Part shown: one piece after another, positions 34,912-45,056 of the stretch
Numbering within the stretch: the first letter of the stretch is position 1
How the letters are laid out: the number at the start of each line of letters is the position of its first letter
Origin: an uncultured Streptomyces sp.
GTDB lineage: Bacteria > Actinomycetota > Actinomycetes > Streptomycetales > Streptomycetaceae
Length of the DNA stretch: 64,000 nt
NCBI RefSeq assembly: GCF_947488945.1
Contig: NZ_CANLBS010000002.1
Span: 248,001 to 312,000 of the forward strand
Direction: 5' to 3'
Made by a program: the position numbers and the translations under genes
Notes under the pieces: model-generated
Databases searched by the model: none
The model's input: the letters and a program-made list of their open reading frames with translations, nothing else
Told to the model about the DNA's origin: nothing

Positions 34912-35874
34912 CTACTCCTCCACCAGGAGGCGTTCACGGAGCTGCGCCAGGGTGCGCGCCAGCAGCCGCGAGACGTGCATCTGCGAGATGCCGACCTCCT
35001 GGGCGATCTGCGACTGGGTCATGTTCCCGAAGAACCGCAGCAGCAGGATCCGCTTCTCCCGCGGCGGCAGACCCTCCAGCAGCGGCTTCAGCGACTCCCG
35101 GTACTCCACGCCCTCCAGCGCCTCGTCCTCGGAACCCAGCGTGTCCGCGACGGCCGGCGACTCGTCGTCCGTGTCCGGCACGTCCAGCGACAGGGTGCTG
35201 TAGGCATTGGCCGATTCCAGCCCCTCCAGCACCTCCTCCTCGGAGATCCCGAGCCGTTCCGCCAGCTCGTGCACGGTCGGTGAGCGGCCGTGCTGCTGGG
35301 ACAGCTCCGCGGTGGCCGTCGTCAGCGACAGCCGCAGCTCCTGGAGCCGGCGCGGCACCCGCACCGCCCAGCCCTTGTCCCGGAAGTGCCGCTTGATCTC
35401 CCCGACGACCGTCGGCGTCGCGTACGTGGAGAACTCCACCCCGCGGTCCGGATCGAACCGGTCCACCGACTTGATCAGGCCGATCGTGGCGACCTGGGTG
35501 AGGTCGTCCAGCGGCTCGCCGCGGTTACGGAACCGGCGGGCCAGGTGCTCCACCAGCGGCAGGTGCATCCGCACCAGCCGGTTGCGCAACTCTGCCTTCT
35601 CCGGTGAGCCCTCGGGCAGTTCCCGGAGCTCCAGGAACAGCGCGCGGGCACCGTTCCGGTCCGGCCGCTCGTGGTGCCCGTGCTCGCTCATCCAGTCCGC
35701 CCGCTCCTGCGGCTGCTGCACCGCGACCGTGGCGCCGCCGGGCCCGTCCGCCCCGTCCTCCGGGTGCGGGCGCGCCTGCTGCTCCGGGATGTGCTCCGGG
35801 ATGGCCGTGGGCCCCACCACCCCCGGTCGGATCGTCTCGTCCCGCACAGTGCCGTCCCCGTTTCCGTCGCTCAC
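34912..35874 (-). CDS. sigH: Stress sigma factor SigH (SigB/F/G family)
   Basis: About 320 residues from GTG 35874. An N-terminal 75-residue extension rich in Glu/Pro/His precedes region 2 (RMHLPLVEHLARRFRNRGEPLDDLTQVATIGLIKSVDRFDPDRGVEFSTYATPTVVGEIKRHFRDKGW), region 3 (about 190-250) and region 4 (LPPREKRILLLRFFGNMTQSQIAQEVGISQMHVSRLL). This is the SigB-like group; gene order and prsH identify it as SigH, involved in osmotic stress and septation in S. coelicolor. An internal ATG (MSEHGHHERPD) could give a shorter isoform. The start overlaps the prsH stop (GTGA). Confidence 0.92.
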   Translation of the reverse strand: MSDGNGDGTVRDETIRPGVVGPTAIPEHIPEQQARPHPEDGADGPGGATVAVQQPQERADWMSEHGHHERPDRNGARALFLELRELPEGSPEKAELRNRLVRMHLPLVEHLARRFRNRGEPLDDLTQVATIGLIKSVDRFDPDRGVEFSTYATPTVVGEIKRHFRDKGWAVRVPRRLQELRLSLTTATAELSQQHGRSPTVHELAERLGISEEEVLEGLESANAYSTLSLDVPDTDDESPAVADTLGSEDEALEGVEYRESLKPLLEGLPPREKRILLLRFFGNMTQSQIAQEVGISQMHVSRLLARTLAQLRERLLVEE

Positions 35875-36284
35875 GCCGGCCCGGGTCCCGCGCCGCGCTG
35901 TTTGTGGAGGCTGATGCTGACCGTGCGGTCGTCCGCCACGGTGGATTCGACCTTCCCGGCCAGGGCCGCCAGTACGGTCCAGGCGAACGTGTCGCGCTCC
36001 GGCGCCCGGCCGTCCGTGGTCGGGGCGGACACGGTCACTTCCAGCGAGTCGTCGACGAGCCGGAACACGCAGCTGAGGACGGAGCCGGGCACGGCCTGCT
36101 GGAGCAGGATCGCGCAGGCCTCGTCGACCGCGATGCGAAGGTCCTCGATCTCGTCGAGAGTGAAGTCCAAACGCGCTGCGAGACCGGCCGTGGCCGTCCG
36201 CAGCACCGACAGGTAGGCACCCGCAGCGGGCAGCCGGACTTCTACGAAGTCCTGATTCCCGGGCTCGCCTGCGATCTGGGACAC
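35871..36284 (-). CDS. prsH: Anti-sigma factor of SigH (RsbW-like kinase fold)
   Basis: A 137-residue GHKL-fold protein. The RsbW-type segment LTLDEIEDLRIAVDEACAILLQQA carries the N-box-like residues (about 44-66), followed by FRLVDDSLEVTVSA. It should bind SigH and block it, to be released by an anti-anti-sigma factor. GTG 36284 (reading VSQIAGEP) is chosen because GGAGG lies five bases upstream; it corresponds to PrsH/UshX of S. coelicolor. Translationally coupled to sigH. Confidence 0.9.
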   Translation of the reverse strand: MSQIAGEPGNQDFVEVRLPAAGAYLSVLRTATAGLAARLDFTLDEIEDLRIAVDEACAILLQQAVPGSVLSCVFRLVDDSLEVTVSAPTTDGRAPERDTFAWTVLAALAGKVESTVADDRTVSISLHKQRGAGPGPA

Positions 36285-36534
36285 CCTCACCTCCAAGGTG
36301 GCACAAACTCATTCGAGGCCCCGGGTGGAATCCCCGGAGCCAAACGGTCCGTCGTCGGTTCTCGTTTTCGGCGACGCTATCGCGACCCATGATGCCGTGT
36401 CGCCGGGACCCCATCCCCTGTCGGTCACTCATGGTAAGCATAGCCGCACGCAACGTGGCTAGGGTTCTGCGGGGGTCAATGACGAAGACCCGGCGCCGGT
36501 TTGACGTACCCAGGCGTCGGACGATCGAACCGCG

Positions 36535-36795
36535 TCAGACGATCGAACCGTCGACGTAGCACCAGCGCCAGTCCTCGCCCGGTTCGAAGCTGCGGGCGAT
36601 CGGATGCCCGGTCGCCTCGACGTGCGCGGTCGTGTGCCGCAGCGGCGAGGAGTCGCAGCAGCCGACGTGGCCGCAGGTCAGGCAGAGCCGCAGCTGCACG
36701 GGGTGCGTACCCGCCGCCAGGCACTCGGTACAGGTGTCACTGAGCGGCGCGGGCTCGGGGCGGGGCAATTCGGCTACGTGCGGGCACTCACTCAT
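36535..36795 (-). CDS. UBP-type zinc finger protein
   Basis: An 86-residue single-domain zf-UBP protein. Zinc ligands are visible in CPHV, CTECLAAG, CLTCGHVGCCD and HTTAHVEATGHPIARS, and it ends WRWCYVDGSIV. In eukaryotes the fold binds ubiquitin C-termini; bacterial stand-alone versions are of unknown function. It is divergent from the Na+/H+ antiporter with only 36 bp between starts, a pairing seen in other actinobacteria and sometimes as a fusion. Three bases after its stop lies a direct repeat of ACGATCGAACCG. Confidence 0.88.
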   Translation of the reverse strand: MSECPHVAELPRPEPAPLSDTCTECLAAGTHPVQLRLCLTCGHVGCCDSSPLRHTTAHVEATGHPIARSFEPGEDWRWCYVDGSIV

Positions 36796-36831
36796 GATGG
36801 CCAGGTTACGACGGATGCGAGGACCCAACAC

Positions 36832-38430
36832 ATGGACGCTCTGCCCCTGGTCGCCCTGGTCGCCGCCAGTGCCGCGGTCGCCGGCGCCGCACGCCGCACC
36901 CCGGTGCCCGCCCCGCTGCTGCTCGTCGCGGCCGGGCTGATCGCCGCGTACCTGCCGGGGGTGCCCGACTACACCCTCGACGCGCACATCGTGCTGCCCC
37001 TGCTGCTGCCGCCGCTGCTGTACACCGCGGCGATCGACAGCTCCTATCTCGACCTGCGGGCCAACGCCCGCCCCATCGCCCTGCTGTCGGTGGGGTACGT
37101 GCTCTTCGCGACCCTCGCGGTGGGCGGGCTCGCCTACTTGCTGGTGCCCGACCTGCCGCTCACCGCCGCGCTGGTGCTGGGGGCGGTCGTCGCGCCGCCG
37201 GACGCCGTGACGGCCGCCGCCATCGCCCGCCGGGTCGGACTGCCCGCCCGGGTCACCACCATCCTCCAGGGCGAGTCGCTGGTGAACGACGCGACCGCGA
37301 TCACCGCGTTCAAGGTGGCACTGGCCGCCGCCGTCGGCGCCGGCATGAGCTGGGGCGACGGCGTCCGGGAGTTCCTGCTCGCCTCGGTCGGCGGGGTCCT
37401 GGTCGGCCTGGTGCTGATGGTGCCGCTGCACTGGCTGCGCACGCACCTGAAGGAGGCGCTGCTCCAGAACACCCTGTCGCTGCTGATCCCGTTCGTCGCC
37501 TACGCGGCGGCGGAGCGGGTGCACGCCTCCGGTGTGCTGGCGGTCGTGGTGGTGGCCCTCTACCTCGGCCACCGCTCCTGGCAGGTCGACTTCGCCACCC
37601 GCCTCCAGGAGGCCGCGGTCTGGAAGATGGTCGCGTTCGTCCTGGAGTCGGCGGTGTTCGCCCTCATCGGGCTCCAACTGCCGTTCGTACTGCGCGGGCT
37701 CGGCACGTTCTCCGTGGCCGAGGCGCTGATGTACGCGGTCGGAGTGTTCGTAGCGGTGGTCGTGGTCCGCTTCGTCTGGGTCTACCCGGCCACCTATCTG
37801 CCGCGGCTCTCCGCCCGGGTGCGCGAGCGCGAACCGGAGACCACCTGGAAATCGCCGCTGATCGTCGGCTGGGCGGGGATGCGCGGGGTGGTCTCGCTGG
37901 CGATCGCCTTCTCCATCCCGCTGACCACCGACGACGGCGACGGCTTCCCGGCGCGCAACCTGGTGCTCTTCCTGACCTTCACCACGGTGATCGGCACCCT
38001 GGTGGTCCAGGGGCTCTCGCTGCCGCTGCTGGTGCGGGCCCTCAAACTGCCGGGCCGGGACCGGCGCGGCGACACGCTCGCCGAGGCGCAGGCGCAGAGC
38101 CAGGCGTCGACCGCCGCCGAGAACCGGCTGGACGAACTGCTGGCCGACGAGGACAACGCGCTGCCGCCGCCGCTCGCCGACCGCCTGCGCACGGTCCTGG
38201 AGCGTCGCCGCAACGCCGTCTGGGAGCGGCTGGGCACCCCGAATCCGGTGACCGGCGAGTCCGCGGACGACACCTACCGCCGGCTCTCCCGCGAGATGAT
38301 CGAGGCCGAGCGCGCGGTGTTCGTGCGGCTGCGGGACGAGCGCCGGATCGACGACGAGATGCTGCGGACGCTGCTGCGGAGGCTCGACCTGGAGGAGGCG
38401 GCGGCCTACCGGGAGTCCGACGCGTCCTGA
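36832..38430 (+). CDS. Na+/H+ antiporter (CPA1/NhaP type)
   Basis: A 532-residue membrane transporter with about 12 helices to residue 410 and a cytoplasmic C-terminal region of 120 residues rich in Arg/Glu. CPA1 markers are VAPPDAVTAAAIARRVG (about 122-138), the LQGESLVNDATAI motif (ion-binding Asp, about 145-157) and GWAGMRGVVSLAIAFSIP (about 345-362). It exchanges sodium or potassium for protons. ATG 36832 is used. Its last 25 bp overlap the convergent PLP-enzyme gene. Confidence 0.92.
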   Translation: MDALPLVALVAASAAVAGAARRTPVPAPLLLVAAGLIAAYLPGVPDYTLDAHIVLPLLLPPLLYTAAIDSSYLDLRANARPIALLSVGYVLFATLAVGGLAYLLVPDLPLTAALVLGAVVAPPDAVTAAAIARRVGLPARVTTILQGESLVNDATAITAFKVALAAAVGAGMSWGDGVREFLLASVGGVLVGLVLMVPLHWLRTHLKEALLQNTLSLLIPFVAYAAAERVHASGVLAVVVVALYLGHRSWQVDFATRLQEAAVWKMVAFVLESAVFALIGLQLPFVLRGLGTFSVAEALMYAVGVFVAVVVVRFVWVYPATYLPRLSARVREREPETTWKSPLIVGWAGMRGVVSLAIAFSIPLTTDDGDGFPARNLVLFLTFTTVIGTLVVQGLSLPLLVRALKLPGRDRRGDTLAEAQAQSQASTAAENRLDELLADEDNALPPPLADRLRTVLERRRNAVWERLGTPNPVTGESADDTYRRLSREMIEAERAVFVRLRDERRIDDEMLRTLLRRLDLEEAAAYRESDAS

Positions 38431-39431
38431 CCGGGGGGACCGGGCGGAACGTCCGGTTCCGGCCGGTCTCCGGGGAGGCCGGGCGCGGGCCGGTTTCCGG
38501 GGAGGCCGGGTGCGGGCCGGCCTCCCGGAACGCCGGGTTCCGGACGTCCGGTGATCACGGCGGTCAGCCGGGTGCCCGGCGCGAAGGCGCCCTCGCCGGC
38601 CAGCGCGGTGAGCGCGTACAGCAGCCGGGCGACGTAGACCCGCTCGACGGGCAGGCCGTGCCGGTCCTCGAAGTCGTCGGCGAAGGCGGTGAGTTCGGGC
38701 GGGGTGCGCGCGTAGCCGCCGAAGTGGAAGCGCTCCTCCAGGGTCCACCGGCCGGCCGGACCGCCGAACGCCTCGGTCTGGAGCGCCCGCACCGTCTCCC
38801 CGAGGAAGCCGCCCCGCAGCACGGCGACGCCGAGGGCCCGCTGCCCGGGGTCCAGCCCGGCGGCCAGGCCCGCCAGGGTGCCGCCGGTCCCGCACGCGAC
38901 GGCGGCCGTGTCGGTGCGCCCGCACAGCTCCCGGCCGAGCTCCGTGGCGCCCTGTGCGGCGAGGGCGTTGCTGCCGCCCTCCGGGACCACCACGGCGTCC
39001 CCGAGGAGGCTCAGCAGCCCTTCCAGGACCTCGGGACGGCCCTTGGCGCGGTAGGTCGCCCGGTCCACGAAGTGCAGCCGCATCCCGTCGGCCGCGCACC
39101 GGGCGAGCGAGGGGTTGAGGGGGCGGTGCGCCAGTTCGTCGCCGCGCACCACGCCGGTGGTGCGGAAGCCGAGCAGCCGCCCGGCGACGGCGGTGGCGCG
39201 CAGGTGGTTCGAGTACGCCCCGCCGAAGGTCAGCACCGGCCGGCCGCCCGCCGCCGCGATGTTGGGCGCCAGCTTGCGCCACTTGTTGCCCGGCAGGTCC
39301 GGGTGGATCAGGTCGTCCCGTTTGAGCAGCAGCGTCACCCCGGCCCGCGCGAACCGCCCGTCGTGGATCTCCTGGAGCGGGGAGGGCAGGCGGGGGCGCA
39401 GGGCGGCCATGAAGTCGGGGACGGAACTCAC
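38406..39431 (-). CDS. ACC deaminase/D-cysteine desulfhydrase family PLP enzyme
   Basis: A 341-residue fold-type II PLP enzyme. The PLP lysine is in PGNKWRKLAPN (about residue 50), the following FGGAYSNHLRATA loop binds the carboxylate, and ACGTGGTLAGLAAGL holds the phosphate. Family members act on 1-aminocyclopropane-1-carboxylate or D-cysteine; these cannot be told apart here. The C-terminus beyond about residue 292 is an odd tail of repeated P-G-x-P-G-x-R-P-A/E-P units encoded by imperfect tandem DNA repeats, the end of which overlaps the antiporter gene. Confidence 0.87.
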   Translation of the reverse strand: MSSVPDFMAALRPRLPSPLQEIHDGRFARAGVTLLLKRDDLIHPDLPGNKWRKLAPNIAAAGGRPVLTFGGAYSNHLRATAVAGRLLGFRTTGVVRGDELAHRPLNPSLARCAADGMRLHFVDRATYRAKGRPEVLEGLLSLLGDAVVVPEGGSNALAAQGATELGRELCGRTDTAAVACGTGGTLAGLAAGLDPGQRALGVAVLRGGFLGETVRALQTEAFGGPAGRWTLEERFHFGGYARTPPELTAFADDFEDRHGLPVERVYVARLLYALTALAGEGAFAPGTRLTAVITGRPEPGVPGGRPAPGLPGNRPAPGLPGDRPEPDVPPGPPGQDASDSR

Positions 39432-39521
39432 CGGGCCATTGTCGCCGGTGGGGGAGGGGCTCGGCGCGACGGACGCCCCGGGGCGGCTGCCCGGGGCGTC
39501 CGCGCGGTCATCGGGGGCGGA

Positions 39522-40112
39522 TCATTTCAGGCGGTCGTGGATGCGGGTGCGCATGGCCGTCATGGAGAAGCCGCGGGGGTCGACCTTGCCGGGCTGCCAC
39601 TCACGGTGGCCGATGACGGAGGGCGCGCCCCAGCCGTGGTGGCGGCAGACGGCGGCCGCGGCCTTCTCGATGGCTTCGAGCTGGACCTCGGGCCAGGGGT
39701 CCTCGCCGTCGCCGAGGTTCTCGCACTCGAAGCCGTAGAAGTGCCGGTTGCCGTCGGTATTGGCCTGGTTGTCGGAGGGGAGCCGCTTCTCGGCGACGAC
39801 GGCGCGCAGGACGTCGTCGTCGCCGAGGCCGGCGTGGTTGGCGCGGCCGTGGCCGACGAGGTGGACGCGGCCGTCCTTGGTGATGACGCCGTGGCAGAGC
39901 GGACCGGGGAGCGTGTCGTGACCGTCGCGGCAGAGGCGGACGGTGGGGGCGGAGCCGCGGGTGGCGGTGTGATGGATCATCACGCCGTGGACCGGCCCCC
40001 AGGGGCCCTGCTGATTGCGGTTGTGGGTACGCCAGTCGCCCACCTGGACGACGGTGAGACCTTCGTCCTTGAGGGCCTTGAGGAAGCTGCTCGCTGACAT
40101 GGGGGTGGACAT
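39522..40112 (-). CDS. N-acetylmuramoyl-L-alanine amidase (Amidase_2)
   Basis: A 196-residue zinc amidase of the PGRP/T7-lysozyme-like type that cleaves the bond between muramic acid and L-alanine. Zinc and catalytic residues are in GVMIHHTATRG (His, about 44), FYGFECEN (about 124) and VIGHREWQPGKVDP (His, about 165). There is no signal peptide, so it may be released by other means; the MSTPMSASSFLKALKDEG start and size recall phage endolysins, but no phage genes are nearby. Confidence 0.88.
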   Translation of the reverse strand: MSTPMSASSFLKALKDEGLTVVQVGDWRTHNRNQQGPWGPVHGVMIHHTATRGSAPTVRLCRDGHDTLPGPLCHGVITKDGRVHLVGHGRANHAGLGDDDVLRAVVAEKRLPSDNQANTDGNRHFYGFECENLGDGEDPWPEVQLEAIEKAAAAVCRHHGWGAPSVIGHREWQPGKVDPRGFSMTAMRTRIHDRLK

Positions 40113-40454
40113 GGCCTGCTCCTGACGGTGCTCTGCGGTTCACGGTGCTCGGCGGTGCTGGTGTCCCGCCGTCACCGGACGCCGTACGGCGGCGGGGCGG
40201 TGGGAGCGGGCGGCGGCGGGGCGTTCGGTGCGGAGGAGTCGGTCCGTACACCGCTTGTACCGGAATCGGGGCATCCGGTCTATTCGTTCGGGAACTGTGC
40301 GAGCGGATCCGGACATCCGGAGAGCGCCGCGCGGGCCGCCGGTCGAGCTGCCCCGTCAAGGCCGGATTAGTCGCACTCTTTTGTGTAATGGCGGACGACT
40401 CCCACTGCTGAAAGGCTTCTTCCGCAGGTCAGCCCATGATCGAGAGGACGTCAG
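40113..40454. other. Divergent promoter region of amidase and encapsulin genes
   Basis: About 340 bp. The left two thirds are GC-rich with GCGGTG repeats; the last 100 bp before the encapsulin start are richer in A/T (GGATTAGTCGCACTCTTTTG) and are the likely promoter. GAGAGGACG precedes ATG 40455. No gene is supportable. Confidence 0.5.
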
Positions 40455-41861
40455 ATGTCCGTTGGTGAAGAGGTCCGGGACACGCAGCCCGCGTCCCAGC
40501 AGTCTCTGGGGACGGCGGCCGCGCGGAACCTCGCGACGACCACCAAGTCCGCGCCGCAGATGCAGGAGATCACCTCCCGGTGGCTGCTGAAGTCGCTGCC
40601 GTGGGTGCAGGTGCAGGGCGGTACGTACCGGGTGAACCGTCGGCTCAGCCACTCGGTCGGGGACGGCCGGGTGACCTTCGTGCAGACCGGCGACCGGGTG
40701 TCGGTCATCCCCGCCGAACTCGGGGAACTGCCCGCGCTGCGGGACTACGACGACGCGGAGGCGCTCGCCGAGCTGGCGCGCAGGTGCGAACAGCGCGAGG
40801 TGGCGGCGGGGGAGGTCGTGGCCGGGGCGGGGGACCCGGCGGACCGGGTCTTCCTGCTGGCCCACGGCCGGGTGGAGAAGATCGGCACCGGCCCCTACGG
40901 GGACGAGACGGTACTCGGAGTCCTCGCGGACGGCTCGTACTTCGGGGACCGGTCCCTCGTCGACGGCGACGCGCGCTGGGAGCACACCACGCGTGCCACG
41001 ACCGCCTGCACCTTCCTGATGCTGCGCCGTTCCGACGTGGTGAACCTCGCGGCGCGCGTCGACTCGCTCCGCGACCACCTCACGGGCCTGCTCTCCATCC
41101 CGCACCAGCGCACCAACGCCTACGGCGAGTCGGCGATCGACCTGTCCGCCGGGCACGTCGGGGAGGCCGTCGTCCCGAACACCTTCGTGGACTACGAGGC
41201 GGCGCCCCGCGAGTACGAACTGAGCGTCGCCCAGACCGTGCTGAAGGTGCACAGCCGGGTCGGCGACCTCTACAACCAGCCGATGAACCAGACGGAGCAG
41301 CAGGTGCGGCTGACCGTCGAGGCGCTGCGCGAGCGCCAGGAGCACGAGCTGATCAACAACCGCGAGTTCGGGCTGCTGAACAACTGCGACTACGAGCAGC
41401 GGCTGCAGCCGCACGACGGCGCGCCGAGCCCGGACGACATGGACGAACTGCTGTCCCGGCGGCGCGGATCGAAGCTGTTCCTGGCCCACCCGCGGGCCAT
41501 CGCCGCCTTCGGCCGCGAGTGCAGCCGGCGGGGCCTGGTGCCGGAGAGCGCCGACATCGGCGGACAGCACGTGACGGCCTGGCGCGGGGTGCCGATCCTC
41601 CCGTGCGACAAGATCCCGGTCACCGGGGCGCGCACCACCTCGATCATCTGCATGAGGACGGGCGAGGCCGAGCAGGGGGTGATCGGACTCCACCAGACCG
41701 GCATCCCCGACGAGATCGAACCGAGCCTGTCCGTCCGGTTCATGGGGATCGACGAGAAGGCGATCGTCTCCTACCTCGTGACGGCGTACTACTCGGCGGC
41801 CATCCTGGTACCCGACGCGCTCGGGGTCCTGGAGAACGTGGAGGTCAGCCGCCGGCACTGA
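40455..41861 (+). CDS. Family 2B encapsulin shell protein with cNMP-binding domain
   Basis: A 468-residue protein with an HK97-type capsid fold interrupted by a CRP-like cyclic-nucleotide-binding domain at about 85-210 ([40 protein letters not shown]). Shell-fold landmarks are [61 protein letters not shown] and the C-terminal [44 protein letters not shown]. An N-terminal arm of about 45 residues starts it. Such proteins assemble into 60-subunit compartments that enclose a cargo enzyme encoded alongside. It is not a transcription factor despite the CRP-like part. Confidence 0.94.
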   Translation: MSVGEEVRDTQPASQQSLGTAAARNLATTTKSAPQMQEITSRWLLKSLPWVQVQGGTYRVNRRLSHSVGDGRVTFVQTGDRVSVIPAELGELPALRDYDDAEALAELARRCEQREVAAGEVVAGAGDPADRVFLLAHGRVEKIGTGPYGDETVLGVLADGSYFGDRSLVDGDARWEHTTRATTACTFLMLRRSDVVNLAARVDSLRDHLTGLLSIPHQRTNAYGESAIDLSAGHVGEAVVPNTFVDYEAAPREYELSVAQTVLKVHSRVGDLYNQPMNQTEQQVRLTVEALRERQEHELINNREFGLLNNCDYEQRLQPHDGAPSPDDMDELLSRRRGSKLFLAHPRAIAAFGRECSRRGLVPESADIGGQHVTAWRGVPILPCDKIPVTGARTTSIICMRTGEAEQGVIGLHQTGIPDEIEPSLSVRFMGIDEKAIVSYLVTAYYSAAILVPDALGVLENVEVSRRH

Positions 41862-41984
41862 GGTCACCGCGGTACGTCCCGGCGCCCGGCGCGCCCGGGA
41901 CGGACCTCGCCCGCACCACGTGCACCACCGTCGCCCCCGGCCGGCACCGGCCGCCGGGGGCCACCGGCGACAGAGGGAGTGACC

Positions 41985-43034
41985 GTGACCATGACGAGTA
42001 CGGACGCCGCGACCGGGGGCCATGAGGCCGCGGCGCTGCTGGAACGCACCCGGGCCGTCGTCGACCCGCGGCTGAGGGCGGCGGTGGGTTCGCTTCCGGG
42101 CGGCATGCGCAGGGTCGCCATGTACCACTTCGGCTGGGAGAACGCCGACGGCACGGCCGCCTCGGGAGAGGCGGGCAAGGCCATCCGGCCGGCCCTGGTG
42201 CTGGCCGCCGTCCGCGCGCTGGGCGGCGACCCGGAAGCGGCGGTGCGGGCGGCGGTCGCGGTGGAACTGGTCCACAACTTCACGCTGCTCCACGACGACG
42301 TCATCGACGAGGACGCCACCCGCAGGCACCGGCCCACCGCCTGGGCGGTGTTCGGCGTCCCGGACGCCGTGATCACCGGCGACGCGATGCTCGCGCTCGC
42401 CCAGCGGCTGCTGGCCGAGGACACCCACCCGGCCGCTCTGCCGGCCTCGGCGCGCCTGTCCACCTGCGTCATCGAACTCTGCGCCGGCCAGCAGGCGGAC
42501 TGCGCGTTCGAGGAGCGCCCGCCCGAGGAGGTGTCGCTCGACGAGTGCCTGACGATGGCGATGGCCAAGACGGGGGCCCTGCTCGGCTGCGCCTGCGCGA
42601 TCGGCGCGTTGTACGCGGGCGGCTCGGAGCGGGCGGTCGGGGCGATGGACGGATTCGGCCGGGAGGCCGGTCTGTCGTTCCAGCTCATCGACGACCTGAT
42701 CGGCATCTGGGGCGACCCGGCCCGCACCGGGAAGCCGGTCGGGGCGGACCTGACGGCCCACAAGAAGTCCCTGCCGGTCGTCGCCGCGCTGACCTCGGGC
42801 ACCCCGGCGGCGGCCGAACTGGCCGCGCTCTACCGGGGCGCGATGGACACCCCCCAGGAGGTGGCGCGGGCCGCGGACGCGGTCGACCGGGCGGGCGGCC
42901 GGGACTGGGCCCAGACCGGCGCGGCCGACCGGATGGCCCGTGCGGTGTACCACCTCTCGCGGGCCGTGCCCGACCTGTCCGCGGCGGGCGACCTGCTGGC
43001 CCTGGCGGAGTTCGTCACGCGCCGCACCCACTGA
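41985..43034 (+). CDS. Polyprenyl diphosphate synthase, likely encapsulin cargo
   Basis: About 349 residues of trans-isoprenyl diphosphate synthase fold. The first Asp-rich motif is HDDVIDED (about residue 104) and the second IDDLIGIWGD (about 235-244); KAIRPALVLAA supplies the diphosphate-binding Lys/Arg. It makes prenyl diphosphates of undetermined length. It follows the family 2B shell gene by about 120 bp, the arrangement known for polyprenyl-transferase cargo. Candidate starts are GTG 41979, GTG 41985 (GGGAG five bases upstream) and ATG 41991. The roughly 30-residue N-terminus before the fold is the natural place for a shell-targeting segment. Confidence 0.9.
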   Translation: MTMTSTDAATGGHEAAALLERTRAVVDPRLRAAVGSLPGGMRRVAMYHFGWENADGTAASGEAGKAIRPALVLAAVRALGGDPEAAVRAAVAVELVHNFTLLHDDVIDEDATRRHRPTAWAVFGVPDAVITGDAMLALAQRLLAEDTHPAALPASARLSTCVIELCAGQQADCAFEERPPEEVSLDECLTMAMAKTGALLGCACAIGALYAGGSERAVGAMDGFGREAGLSFQLIDDLIGIWGDPARTGKPVGADLTAHKKSLPVVAALTSGTPAAAELAALYRGAMDTPQEVARAADAVDRAGGRDWAQTGAADRMARAVYHLSRAVPDLSAAGDLLALAEFVTRRTH

Positions 43035-43060
43035 GACGGGACTCCGGGTAGTCACGATCC

Positions 43061-43140
43061 CGGGGCGGGACGCGGGACGCGGGACGCGGGGCGGGGGACG
43101 CGGGACGCGGGGCGGGGGGCGGGGGACGCGGGGCGGGGGA
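43061..43140. repeat. GC-rich tandem repeat (GGGACGCGGG-type)
   Basis: About 80 bp of GGGACGC and GGGGCGG units repeated with variation, in the gap between the polyprenyl synthase and malic enzyme genes. It is one strand extremely G-rich with many runs of three or more G, so quadruplex formation is conceivable. Confidence 0.8.
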
Positions 43141-43227
43141 CCGGCACCCGGGGAAACGCCGTGCCCCGGCCGGGCGTGCGGGAGAGGCTGACGCGGGAGA
43201 GGCGGGCACGCGGGTGGGCCGGACGTG

Positions 43228-43264
43228 CGGGAGGGGCGGCCAACCCGCACGGCCGCCCCTCCCG
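43228..43264. terminator. 14-bp hairpin downstream of the malic enzyme
   Basis: Arms 43228-43241 (CGGGAGGGGCGGCC) and 43251-43264 (exact complement), nine-base loop, between convergent genes. Confidence 0.75.
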
Positions 43265-43306
43265 TCGTACCCGGCCCGCCGTGGGTGCACGCGGGCGGAC
43301 CCCGCG

Positions 43307-44539
<1,233 letters not shown>

Positions 44540-45056
44540 GGTGTCGACCCCTTCGGTCTTCTTCGTTTGAGGGTGGCCACTCCTGGTCGAGGAGGGGTGG
44601 GCGGGCACCGCGTACGGCCGCCTCCCGGCGGATGGCCGCCGGGAAGGGAAGTCGTACGCGCGGGCGCGCCGCACACGCGCCCCGAGCCCCGGATGAGGGG
44701 TGTAAAGGTCTTTCTTACCGGACCGACCATGCCCCGGACGAGTCCATATCGGCGCGGTGACGTGACTCATAGTCGAATATCTCGATAAGTCCGCTCGGCC
44801 GCGCAGGTGTCACGAGGGATGCCGGATGGCCCGGAGATTCTCCGGCCGGAGGCTGCAAATCCCGCAGATGGTCCGGTCCTGACGTACCGGCCTGCTGGGT
44901 TCGGGGGTCGCCCGTTACCCGATTTTGACATGCCTGTGCCTCTGGATGGGTCCGTCCGAATGGCAAGATGCCTCATCACACACGGTGGCGACGCCCGAAG
45001 ACGCGTTCGTCTTCACCTGATATTTGCTCACTTTTCACCGCCGGAGGTACCCCACC
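44540..45056. other. Divergent regulatory region: malic enzyme / amino-acid ABC operon
   Basis: About 515 bp with no supportable gene. The part at 44700-44800 is richer in A/T (TATTCGACTATGAG on the minus strand) and is the likely malic enzyme promoter. A short dyad, GAAGACG (44997-45003) and CGTCTTC (45008-45014), lies 43 bp before the transporter start, followed by TGATATTTGCTCAC, a plausible promoter/operator for that operon. Confidence 0.5.

Noticed and set aside
39522..40112. Prophage remnant indicated by the amidase
   Set aside because: The amidase resembles endolysins, but no holin, structural or integrase genes and no att-like repeats are nearby.
40455..41861. Crp/Fnr-type transcription factor
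   Set aside because: There is a CRP-like nucleotide-binding domain but no helix-turn-helix; the rest is an HK97-type shell fold, so it is an encapsulin.
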